A DNA stretch of 64,000 bases from NCBI RefSeq assembly GCF_001887595.1, contig NZ_CP017480.1:3934001-3998000 (forward strand), read 5' to 3'. The DNA is from Luteibacter rhizovicinus DSM 16549 (GTDB taxonomy: Bacteria > Pseudomonadota > Gammaproteobacteria > Xanthomonadales > Rhodanobacteraceae). The notes beneath the pieces are model-generated. The model made no database searches. It saw only the letters and a program-made list of their open reading frames with translations, and was not told the origin of the DNA. A program made the position numbers and the translations under genes. This document shows, one piece after another, positions 16,717 to 24,268 of this stretch (the stretch's first letter is position 1; each line of letters begins with the position of its first letter).

Positions 16717-19487
16717 AACAACCGAGCGACGAAGAAACCCGGGTCCTGCCTGTGAAGACGGGAGCGTCCGAGGCTGATGCCAATCATGGCGACGCCGATA
16801 ACGACGGCGATGCGACCGTGTTCAAGCCCTTACACGTGCGAGCGGGGGAGGGGACGGCCACCGGCTCGTCATCCCAGGGCACCGGCGACACCTGGCGGCA
16901 CATGGCCGACATGGCGCAGGGTGAGCGCATCGGCATCGGTAGCCTGCTCAAGGGCCGCTTTTTCATGGAGCGGGAGCTCGGCCGTGGCGGCATGGGCGTG
17001 GTCTATCTCGCCCGCGACGAGCGAAAAGTGGAAGCGCGCGACCGCGATCCCTACGTGGCCGTCAAGGTGCTCAACGACGAGTTCCGCAAACATCCGGACG
17101 CGCTGATTGCCTTGCAGCGCGAGTCGCGGCGCGCACAACATCTCGGCAACGACCACATCGTACGGGTATACGACTTCGACAAGGACGGCACCAACGTCTT
17201 CATGACCATGGAGTACGTCGAAGGCCAGGATCTGCGCACGCTCATCCGCACGAAGGCACGCGACGGCATGCCGTTTCATGAGGCGTGGCCGTTGATCGCC
17301 GACATGGGCGAGGCACTCGTGCGCGCACATGGCGCGGGGATCGTGCATTCCGATTTCAAGCCGGGCAATGTAATGGTGACGCCGACCGGGATGGCGAAGG
17401 TCTTCGACTTCGGCATTGCGCGGGCCGGCAAGATTGGCGCGGAGCACAAGGACGACCGCACGGTGTTCGACGCCGGCACGCTTGGCGCCATGACCCCTGC
17501 CTATGCCAGCCTCGAGATGCTTCAGGGCAAGGCACCGACTCCCTCGGACGACATCTATGCATTCGCCTGCGTGGTCTTCGAATTACTGACGGGACGCCAC
17601 CCCTTCGATAAGCAGAATGCCGAGGAGGCGATGTCAGCCGGTCGTCGACCGCCAGCCGTGCCAGGACTCGACAAGCGGCAGTACAAGGCCTTGGTCGACG
17701 CCATTGCCTTCACCGCGGAGAAGCGCAGCAGCGATATCGGCGCCGTGATGTCTGGCCTGCGCCGCCGGCGCTGGCGTGAGCGGGCAACACCGTGGCTCCT
17801 CGCGAGCGCGGGCCTGGTCGTCATCGCAGCCGCCGGCACGTGGTTCGGGTCGTTGGAGGTGGGGCGTCGCCACATGGCGGATACGCTCCGTCGCTTCGCG
17901 CCCGCCCAGGTCGATGGCTTCCGAAGCGAGGACGATGTCCGTGTAGCGCTCGCCGCGCTCGACAACGATGAGCGGCGGCACGTCGTGGTCGACGGCGCCG
18001 ATGCCATCGACGGCTTCCTGGTCCGGCTTCTGGCTTCGCGCTGGGACCCGTCGCAGGGACGTTATGATTACGCCGGGGCACAGAATGTGTTCGCCCTGCG
18101 CGCGCAGCTGAAGACGTTCGCGCCGAAGCTCGATCGTCGTCACGAGGAAGTCGCGCGTGAACGCGACGAAGCACTCAATCGCCTCGATACACGTTTGAGC
18201 CAGGCCATCCTCGCTAACCGCCTCACCGGCACCGGCACGGACGACGTTCCCGCGATCCTGACGACGATTCGTACGATCGATCCCTCGAGCCGACTACTGG
18301 CCAACCCGGAGTTGAAGCTGAAGTTGGCCGATGCGGCCGCGACCGCAGCGGCGCCCGATCATACGCCGGCCGAGTTGCATGAAGCGGAGCGGGCGGCACG
18401 CCTGGAATCCTTGCGCCAGGCCTCCGCCGCCGGCGATTTCGACAAGGCCATCGACAGCTATAAGCAGTTGCGTGGGATTGACGGAGGTACACCGACGCCA
18501 ACCGACGAGCCCGCCAATCTGCTCGCGAAAGCGACGCTCGATGCAGCGCGCGCGGCGTGCAGCGCCGGGCATTGGAAGGACGCCGCGGAAAAGGTGGTCG
18601 CGGGCCTTGCAGCGACGGGCGACAGACCGGACCTGACGGCGGCGAACACACGCTACCAGTTGGCCCTCGCGGTCATGACGGCCGCCAAGGGACCGGTACC
18701 CTCCGTCGCGGATCAGGAGGCGCTGCGGAAGCAGGTCGACGCCGTGAAGCTCGCCGATCCCGAGGGGCTGAAGGACATGGAAGCCGCCATGAAAGCCTCG
18801 AAGGCGTTGCCGGAAGGCTCGCTTGCGAACGTGGTGAATCGGCTGCGGGAGACACCGGCCGTGGCGACCCACGTCGATCCTTGCGCGCGTCGTGGCCTCG
18901 CCGGCAGCGCGCGCGAATGCTTCGACACCTTCTCGGCCGGTGCGCACGGTCCCGCGCTGGTGGTCATACCGCATGGTCGCAAGCCGTTCGCCATGACCCG
19001 AACGGAGATTACCGTAGCCGACCTGGACCAGTACTGCCGCGCCACGCGCACCTGTGCCATCACCCGTGGCCAGATCCCGACGCAGCCCGCACGTTCCATC
19101 CCCGTCGCTTTCGCACGTCGTTACGCCGCCTGGTTGTCGCAAGTGAGTACGTATACCTATCGATTGCCGACGGATGAGGAGTGGCTGTTGGCCGCGCATG
19201 CGGGCAGTGACTGGGATAGCAGCAGCGCGAGCTGCGGCACGGCAACGACGGGCCTTGGCCGCTTCGTTCGTGGTGACGAGTGGAGCAGCAAGGCGGTGAC
19301 GAATCCGTGGGGCCTGGTGGACATGGTCGGTGGCATCTGGGAATGGACGACGAAGGGCACGGACCTCGCCGTACGGGGAGGAAGCTACCGCAGCGGCCCC
19401 GACGCCTGCTCGGTCACGAGCACACGCGAAAGCGACGGGTCGGCGGAGCGCGATGTCGGCTTCCGCCTGGTGAGGGACATCCCGTGA
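16713..19487 (+). CDS. ppkA: PpkA-like Ser/Thr kinase with C-terminal FGE-sulfatase domain
   Basis: The 924-residue protein has an acidic N-terminal tail, a Hanks-type kinase domain at about residues 80-340 (GRGGMG glycine loop near 91, VAVKVL lysine near 118, HSDFKPGN catalytic loop near 212, FDFGIARA), one membrane helix near 360-378, a helical periplasmic stretch, and a formylglycine-generating-enzyme-like domain from about 755 to the end (TEITVADLDQYCR, YRLPTDEEW, LRDL-type VRGGSYRSG, GFRLVRD). The catalytic loop reads HSD rather than the usual HRD, marking it as a non-RD kinase while the catalytic Asp is kept. It is probably the activating kinase for the FHA protein, with the periplasmic domain sensing a signal. 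It overlaps pppA and the next small gene. Confidence 0.92.
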   Translation: MKQPSDEETRVLPVKTGASEADANHGDADNDGDATVFKPLHVRAGEGTATGSSSQGTGDTWRHMADMAQGERIGIGSLLKGRFFMERELGRGGMGVVYLARDERKVEARDRDPYVAVKVLNDEFRKHPDALIALQRESRRAQHLGNDHIVRVYDFDKDGTNVFMTMEYVEGQDLRTLIRTKARDGMPFHEAWPLIADMGEALVRAHGAGIVHSDFKPGNVMVTPTGMAKVFDFGIARAGKIGAEHKDDRTVFDAGTLGAMTPAYASLEMLQGKAPTPSDDIYAFACVVFELLTGRHPFDKQNAEEAMSAGRRPPAVPGLDKRQYKALVDAIAFTAEKRSSDIGAVMSGLRRRRWRERATPWLLASAGLVVIAAAGTWFGSLEVGRRHMADTLRRFAPAQVDGFRSEDDVRVALAALDNDERRHVVVDGADAIDGFLVRLLASRWDPSQGRYDYAGAQNVFALRAQLKTFAPKLDRRHEEVARERDEALNRLDTRLSQAILANRLTGTGTDDVPAILTTIRTIDPSSRLLANPELKLKLADAAATAAAPDHTPAELHEAERAARLESLRQASAAGDFDKAIDSYKQLRGIDGGTPTPTDEPANLLAKATLDAARAACSAGHWKDAAEKVVAGLAATGDRPDLTAANTRYQLALAVMTAAKGPVPSVADQEALRKQVDAVKLADPEGLKDMEAAMKASKALPEGSLANVVNRLRETPAVATHVDPCARRGLAGSARECFDTFSAGAHGPALVVIPHGRKPFAMTRTEITVADLDQYCRATRTCAITRGQIPTQPARSIPVAFARRYAAWLSQVSTYTYRLPTDEEWLLAAHAGSDWDSSSASCGTATTGLGRFVRGDEWSSKAVTNPWGLVDMVGGIWEWTTKGTDLAVRGGSYRSGPDACSVTSTRESDGSAERDVGFRLVRDIP

Positions 19488-19816
19488 TGGCGTGGGAAGC
19501 GAAGGTGAATCGGGAATTGGGGCATCTGAACGATGCGCACAGTGCGGCGCGTATCGACACGCCCGAGTATCGTCAGCGTCGCCGCGCCTTGCTGCAGTCG
19601 GCGCTGCTTTCCGAAGGGTCGGGATCGCATACGTTGCGACGCCCTGCCGGCGGCATGGCGACGGCAGTGAGCGCGACGACGATCCGTGCGATGCCCATGA
19701 GGCGCGCCGTCACGCGCACGTCGCAAACGCACGCGAAAGGCCTGCGTTGGTGGCTCGGCGGCGGCGTGCTCGTGCTGCTCGCCGCCGCTGTGTTGACCTG
19801 GTCGGTCCTACGTTAG
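19487..19816 (+). CDS. Small tail-anchored protein at the end of the T6SS operon
   Basis: The ATG at 19487 overlaps the ppkA stop (TGATG), giving 109 residues. The N-terminal half is soluble and charged (RELGHLNDAHSAARIDTPEYRQRRRALL); the last ~22 residues form a hydrophobic helix (WWLGGGVLVLLAAAVLTW) ending two residues before the stop, so it should be tail-anchored with the bulk in the cytoplasm. I do not recognise the family. Overlap with ppkA suggests a role beside the kinase at the membrane. Its stop overlaps the tssA stop on the other strand by two bases. Confidence 0.75.
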   Translation: MAWEAKVNRELGHLNDAHSAARIDTPEYRQRRRALLQSALLSEGSGSHTLRRPAGGMATAVSATTIRAMPMRRAVTRTSQTHAKGLRWWLGGGVLVLLAAAVLTWSVLR

Positions 19817-20841
19817 TCTGCGTCGTCGCCGGACAGCTGCTGGAACTCCGACAGACCACCCGGCGCAAGGGTCCGCAACAGATCGGCGAAGCTCAGGCCG
19901 ACCAGGCGGCTGGCACGACGCAACAGCGGTGGCACCGGACTGGAAGGCTCATTGCGCGCGTACCACGCGCAGATCTCGTCGAGCATGCGCAGCACGTCGT
20001 CCGTATTCCGGACAGGGCCGCGCGTCGCGGAATTTGCCGTTTCGCCCGTCTCCTGGGCGCCGTCGCTTACGGAATCCAGACCCTCGGCGACGAGCGCCTG
20101 CGGTGCCCTGATCGCCACCTGCGTGCGCAGGAACGCATCCATGTCGCGCAGGTCACGCTCGAGCGTATCGAGATCCGGTCCCATGCCTGGCGTGCGTTCG
20201 GCAAAGAGCAGCCCGATCGAACGGACATGACCCAGCGCATCGGCGATCGCCGTCTCGGTGGCCACGAGGAGCTCGACATCCACGTGCTGGGCCACGGCGT
20301 CCACGATGTCCTGCGTCACGAGTGCGAGGTCCGCTGTACCTTCGCCAGCCTTGAGCGTGCCGTTGAGCAAGCGCAGATCACGCAAGGAAAACGCACCTAT
20401 GCGCTCGGCGCGAAGCAGCGGAGCCGTGCGTAGATAACCCACGGTGCCGTCAATGGCGGCGAGCGCCGACAAGGCATTGATCCGTTCGATCGGGTCACCC
20501 TCGTCGAGGCGGGGATGCACATCGTCCCAGTAGCGCGTCAGCAGGTCCGCGACAAGACCGACGGCAGCGCTCCAGGCAATGAAGCCCTCGGTCTTCAATC
20601 GGGCATTGCCCCAATGGATGGCCACGCGAATATCCCGCGTGCGCTCGGCCACCTGCTCGGCCTGGCGCGAGACCTCGCGCCAATCAGGCTCCTCCGCCTG
20701 CTTGACGGTGTCGCCTATCGCACGCTCGGCCCCGGGTGCAGCGAGGCTCTCCAGGGTCAGAAACGACGGGTCATACTCCAGGTTAGGGCCGCATGGCGCA
20801 TTCTCCTCGAGCGGATCGAGGAATCGGTCAGTGGTATCCAT
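19813..20841 (-). CDS. tssA: TssA, T6SS cap/assembly protein
   Basis: The start at 20841 (MDTTDRFLDPL) begins at the conserved ImpA N-terminal domain (PLEENAPCGPNLEYDP) and gives 342 residues, typical of short TssA proteins. The N-terminal half holds the family pattern DWREV and RDIRVAIHWGNA. TssA primes and coordinates baseplate and sheath assembly. It lies on the strand opposite the main operon and directly after a LysR gene whose 3' end overlaps it by 14 bases, so the two are probably co-transcribed. It converges on the small tail-anchored gene with no space for a terminator between them. Confidence 0.92.
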   Translation of the reverse strand: MDTTDRFLDPLEENAPCGPNLEYDPSFLTLESLAAPGAERAIGDTVKQAEEPDWREVSRQAEQVAERTRDIRVAIHWGNARLKTEGFIAWSAAVGLVADLLTRYWDDVHPRLDEGDPIERINALSALAAIDGTVGYLRTAPLLRAERIGAFSLRDLRLLNGTLKAGEGTADLALVTQDIVDAVAQHVDVELLVATETAIADALGHVRSIGLLFAERTPGMGPDLDTLERDLRDMDAFLRTQVAIRAPQALVAEGLDSVSDGAQETGETANSATRGPVRNTDDVLRMLDEICAWYARNEPSSPVPPLLRRASRLVGLSFADLLRTLAPGGLSEFQQLSGDDAD

Positions 20842-21811
20842 CGGGTGTGAGGTCCAACAAAGGAAAGGGGAAAACAGGAGAGTGCGTGTAACGTGGCGGT
20901 CGCAGCCGGCCGCTGATGCGGACCAGCTCGTCGCGCAACCAACGGTGCGCGGGCTGTTTGTCCAGGCGACTGTGCCAGGCCATGGCGAGGGACATGTTCG
21001 GTTGGCCGAAGGGCAGGGCAAACGCTTCCACACCGGGGCCTACCGCCTGGATCATGCTCTGTGGCAACGTACATACCAGGTCGGTCGTGGTAAGCAGCGA
21101 ACCGATCGTGTCCCCGTAAGGTGCCGAAACGAGCACGTCCCGCGTACGGTTCAACTCCTTCAGCCGGACGTCCATCAACCCCTCCATCCGGCCGGATGAG
21201 GAAACGATGAGGTGTCCCAGCGAGCAATACTCATCGATCGTGAGATCGTAGTTGCCGCGCGGGTGACCGATGCGCTGAAGCATCACGAATTCGTCGGCCA
21301 GCAGTTGCTTCGTCTTCAACGACGGCGGCACCTGTTCGTTCGGTACCAGGAGCATGTCGATCTCGCCGTTCTCGAACTGTGCAAGCACATCGGCATCCTC
21401 GCTACCGCTGCGGAAAGCCAATCGCAGCTGACGATTCTCCTGTGCCTGGAACGAACGGATCAATGGGTTGGCGAACGTGCTGATGGCGCTGAATGATCCG
21501 CCGACACAAAACATCGCGGCATCGCGTGCGGGATCGAACGAATCGACCGGATCGGCGAGGGTGCCCAGCTGGGCTAGCGCATCCCGGAGCGAGACAGCCA
21601 TTTCCTGGGCCTTGGGCGTCGGCACCATGCCGCGGCCGGTTTCCGACGGAATGAGCAGCGGATCCTTGAACAACCGGCGAAGGCGAACCAGCTGTGCCGA
21701 CAAAGCAGGTTGACTGACGTGCAACCTCGAGGCGGCACGCGTCACGTTGCGCTCTTCCAGCAACATATCGAGAGAGACGAGGAGGGGCAGGTCGCTCGGT
21801 TTCAGATTCAT
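20828..21811 (-). CDS. LysR-family transcriptional regulator upstream of tssA
   Basis: The 327-residue protein has an N-terminal winged helix-turn-helix of LysR type (LLEERNVTRAASRLHVSQPA, residues ~17-37, then LSAQLVRLRRLFKDPLL) and a substrate-binding-like C-terminal domain. The pattern (LPLLVSLDMLLEERNVTRAA) resembles the NodD/SyrM-like branch. Its end overlaps tssA by 14 bases, so both should be on one transcript. That arrangement suggests it responds to a small ligand and controls tssA, and perhaps the rest of the cluster; its target is not visible from sequence. The promoter would lie in 21812-22177. Confidence 0.9.
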   Translation of the reverse strand: MNLKPSDLPLLVSLDMLLEERNVTRAASRLHVSQPALSAQLVRLRRLFKDPLLIPSETGRGMVPTPKAQEMAVSLRDALAQLGTLADPVDSFDPARDAAMFCVGGSFSAISTFANPLIRSFQAQENRQLRLAFRSGSEDADVLAQFENGEIDMLLVPNEQVPPSLKTKQLLADEFVMLQRIGHPRGNYDLTIDEYCSLGHLIVSSSGRMEGLMDVRLKELNRTRDVLVSAPYGDTIGSLLTTTDLVCTLPQSMIQAVGPGVEAFALPFGQPNMSLAMAWHSRLDKQPAHRWLRDELVRISGRLRPPRYTHSPVFPFPLLDLTPDGYH

Positions 21812-22177
21812 GATTACCGCGTGCGCCGCGCTCGTGGGGACAGGCGCGGTTCAACTTGATGCGAGGGGAGGGGACAAAGCGGTGTTTAGAGAGTGTTTCG
21901 CCTGAAGTATTCCGTGATCTACGTCGCGTTTTTTAGCTAGAGTCGAAGATGTTCGTGTCATTGACGAGCGACACGACATCGAGAAAATGGTTCTCGGTAT
22001 TTGCGCGGTAAAGGGTGGTGGTGTCAATTACCCTAAGGGGTGATTGTTCTACAGAGTGCGACTCATGACACGCGTCTTTGATGCCGCGACACTGGCGACC
22101 TTATGTCGCCAATCGCAGGCATCGGAAAACTACCCGGTGTGTGCCGAGTTTTCGGCCTTCGGTTGCGCGTGTGACGT
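21812..22177. other. Intergenic region upstream of the LysR gene
   Basis: These 366 bases separate the LysR start from the end of the AraC-type regulator gene. They are more AT-rich than the flanking genes, with stretches such as TTTTTTAGCTAGAG, and would carry the LysR/tssA promoter. I see no convincing gene, RNA or strong palindrome. A possible terminator for the AraC-type gene was not clear. Confidence 0.5.
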
Positions 22178-23125
22178 TTACAGAGCCAGAACGGATCCTG
22201 CAGAGGTTCGTTGTATGGCTTGTGGCGGCTGGCCGAACGCGCGAAGGAACGCCTGCCGCATGCGTTCCCGATCACCGAACCCGGTCTCGCGTGCAATGAC
22301 TTCGATGGGGTGCCGTGTCGTTTCTATCATGAGTCGAGCCGCTTCCACACGAAGCCGCTCGATGGCCTTGGCAGGCGACTGGCCCGTCTCTTCGCTAAAG
22401 ACTCGACTGAACTGGCGCGGGCTCAATCGCGCGATGTCGGCCAACACCTCAACTGAAAGATCATCACGCAGATGCTCTTTGGCATAAGACAGAGCCATCT
22501 TCACGCGGTCCGACTTCGCGTCGAGTTCCAGGAGCGCCGAGAACTGCGACTGCCCACCGCCTCGCCGCTGATTCACCACGAGCTTACGTGCAACGGTACG
22601 GGCAGTCTCCAAGCCGAAATCGTTCTCGACGATGGCCAAGGCAAGATCCACACCTGCAGTCATGCCCGCCGATGTCCAGATCTGTCCATCCACCACAAAG
22701 ATGCGATCTTCGTCGAGCAGGACATGGGGAAACCGCTTCCTGAATTGCTGTGCATGAAACCAGTGCGTCGTTGCGCGCTTCCCCTCGAGCAGGCCGGCTG
22801 CGGCCAGCACGAACCCACCGGTACATATCGCGGCGACACGCCTGGCGTGCTCCGGTGCATGGCGCATGTAGTCCACAAGGCTGGGAGAGGGGAGGTCGCC
22901 GTGATTGTCCCCGGCCACGATGAGCGTGTCGTAGGTCCAGTCCCTTAGACGATCCGTATTGACGGAGAAGCTCTGCGAGCTCATCACCGGGCCGCCGTCC
23001 TCAGACACCAGGCGGAACTGATACACCTTCTCGCCACGAAACAGATTCGTGTACTCGAAGACGCTCGCAACGGCGAGGCCTAGGGCCTGGAAACCCGGGT
23101 AAACGACGAGACCGACCGTGTGCAT
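22178..23125 (-). CDS. GlxA-family AraC-type regulator (DJ-1/PfpI plus HTH)
   Basis: The 315-residue protein joins an N-terminal DJ-1/PfpI-like domain (residues ~1-170, with the elbow AICTGGF, Cys 101) to a C-terminal AraC double helix-turn-helix (~205-305; LSVEVLADIARLSPRQFSRVF, core DIARLSPRQFSRVF, and later PIEVIARETGFGDRERMRQAF). Such GlxA-type proteins are transcription activators or repressors whose first domain probably senses a ligand rather than acting as an enzyme. It is transcribed away from the short-chain dehydrogenase gene across a 272-base gap, so that divergent gene is a plausible target. Confidence 0.92.
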   Translation of the reverse strand: MHTVGLVVYPGFQALGLAVASVFEYTNLFRGEKVYQFRLVSEDGGPVMSSQSFSVNTDRLRDWTYDTLIVAGDNHGDLPSPSLVDYMRHAPEHARRVAAICTGGFVLAAAGLLEGKRATTHWFHAQQFRKRFPHVLLDEDRIFVVDGQIWTSAGMTAGVDLALAIVENDFGLETARTVARKLVVNQRRGGGQSQFSALLELDAKSDRVKMALSYAKEHLRDDLSVEVLADIARLSPRQFSRVFSEETGQSPAKAIERLRVEAARLMIETTRHPIEVIARETGFGDRERMRQAFLRAFGQPPQAIQRTSAGSVLAL

Positions 23126-23397
23126 GACCGCTTACTCAGTGATGACTCAATACGTTGAAGATATAACAAACACGTCATGGGCGTAGGGCAGGGATGGATT
23201 TGGACTTTGTCTGAGGTTGTTGTCCTTAGCCCTTCTTAAATAAGCTTTATATGACTCGCATGGAGGGAGAAGTGAGTTCCTCAGGAACGGTGGCATAAAT
23301 CATTGCATCTATGTCATTGAGGATGTTTGGCGTCAGGGTAAGAATGACTACCTAGCCCGACATTCCGCCGGGCGGACACTCTGAAAGAGAGACGACC

Positions 23398-24216
23398 ATG
23401 ACCTCCTCAACCCCATCCCCCAAAGGCACGGCACTGATCACCGGCGCATCCGCCGGCATTGGTGCTATCTACGCCGACCGACTGGCCAAGCGCGGCTACG
23501 ACCTGATCCTGGTGGCCCGCAATGCCGATCGCCTGAATGCGCTATCCACCCGTTTGACCGCGGAGACAGGCCGTTCGGTGAGCACGGTCGCGGCTGATCT
23601 CAACGACAGGGCCGGTCTGTCGAAGATCGAGAACCTTCTTCGCGACGACAAGAGCATCACCGTCTTGGTGAACAACGCCGGCGTCGGCTCAATCGCCTCG
23701 GTACTCGACGGTAACGTCGACGCCATGGAAGGGATGATCGCCCTGAACATCACGGCGCTGACCCGCCTGACCTATACCGTGGCACCGGCCTTCGTCGCCA
23801 GAGCTTCCGGCACGATCATCAACATCAGCTCGGCCGTCGGTATTGCGGTCGAGGCGTTGAACGGCGTCTACAGTGCGTCGAAGTCCTACGTTCTGAGCTT
23901 CGGCCATGCGCTGCAGCGCGACCTAGCCGACAAGGGCGTGCGGATCCAGACCGTCCTGCCGGCGGCAACCGCTACCGAATTCTGGGATGTTGCCGGCTAT
24001 GCCAAGCAGAAAGAAGCCGCAAGCACGATGACGGCCGAAGACCTCGTCGATGCAGCGCTGGCCGGCCTCGACCAGGGCGAGCTGGTGACGATTCCCACGC
24101 TGCAGGACGGTGACGACTGGACGCGCTGGGAAGCCGGCCGACGTGCCCTAGCACCGAAGTTTGGGAATGCCAAGCCTGCGCCGCGGTATGGGATCTCGTC
24201 GACAAGCCAGGCCTGA
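23398..24216 (+). CDS. Short-chain dehydrogenase/reductase
   Basis: The 272-residue classical SDR has the nucleotide-binding motif TGASAGIGAIYADRL near residue 16, the NNAGVG stabilising motif near 91, the catalytic Ser in INISSA, and the YSASK catalytic Tyr/Lys near 160. An NAD(P)-dependent oxidoreductase is certain; the substrate is unknown. A GAGAG ribosome-binding site precedes the ATG. It is divergent from the GlxA-type regulator gene, which may control it. Confidence 0.93.
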   Translation: MTSSTPSPKGTALITGASAGIGAIYADRLAKRGYDLILVARNADRLNALSTRLTAETGRSVSTVAADLNDRAGLSKIENLLRDDKSITVLVNNAGVGSIASVLDGNVDAMEGMIALNITALTRLTYTVAPAFVARASGTIINISSAVGIAVEALNGVYSASKSYVLSFGHALQRDLADKGVRIQTVLPAATATEFWDVAGYAKQKEAASTMTAEDLVDAALAGLDQGELVTIPTLQDGDDWTRWEAGRRALAPKFGNAKPAPRYGISSTSQA

Positions 24217-24268
24217 TCTTCCCGGTTTTCAGAATATGCCACGAGGGCTGCCGTGACTTGTCTCTGGT

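Noticed and set aside
19813..21033. Longer TssA starting at 21033
   Set aside because: The extra 64 residues are the antisense/other-frame reading of the LysR gene; conserved TssA sequence begins at 20841.
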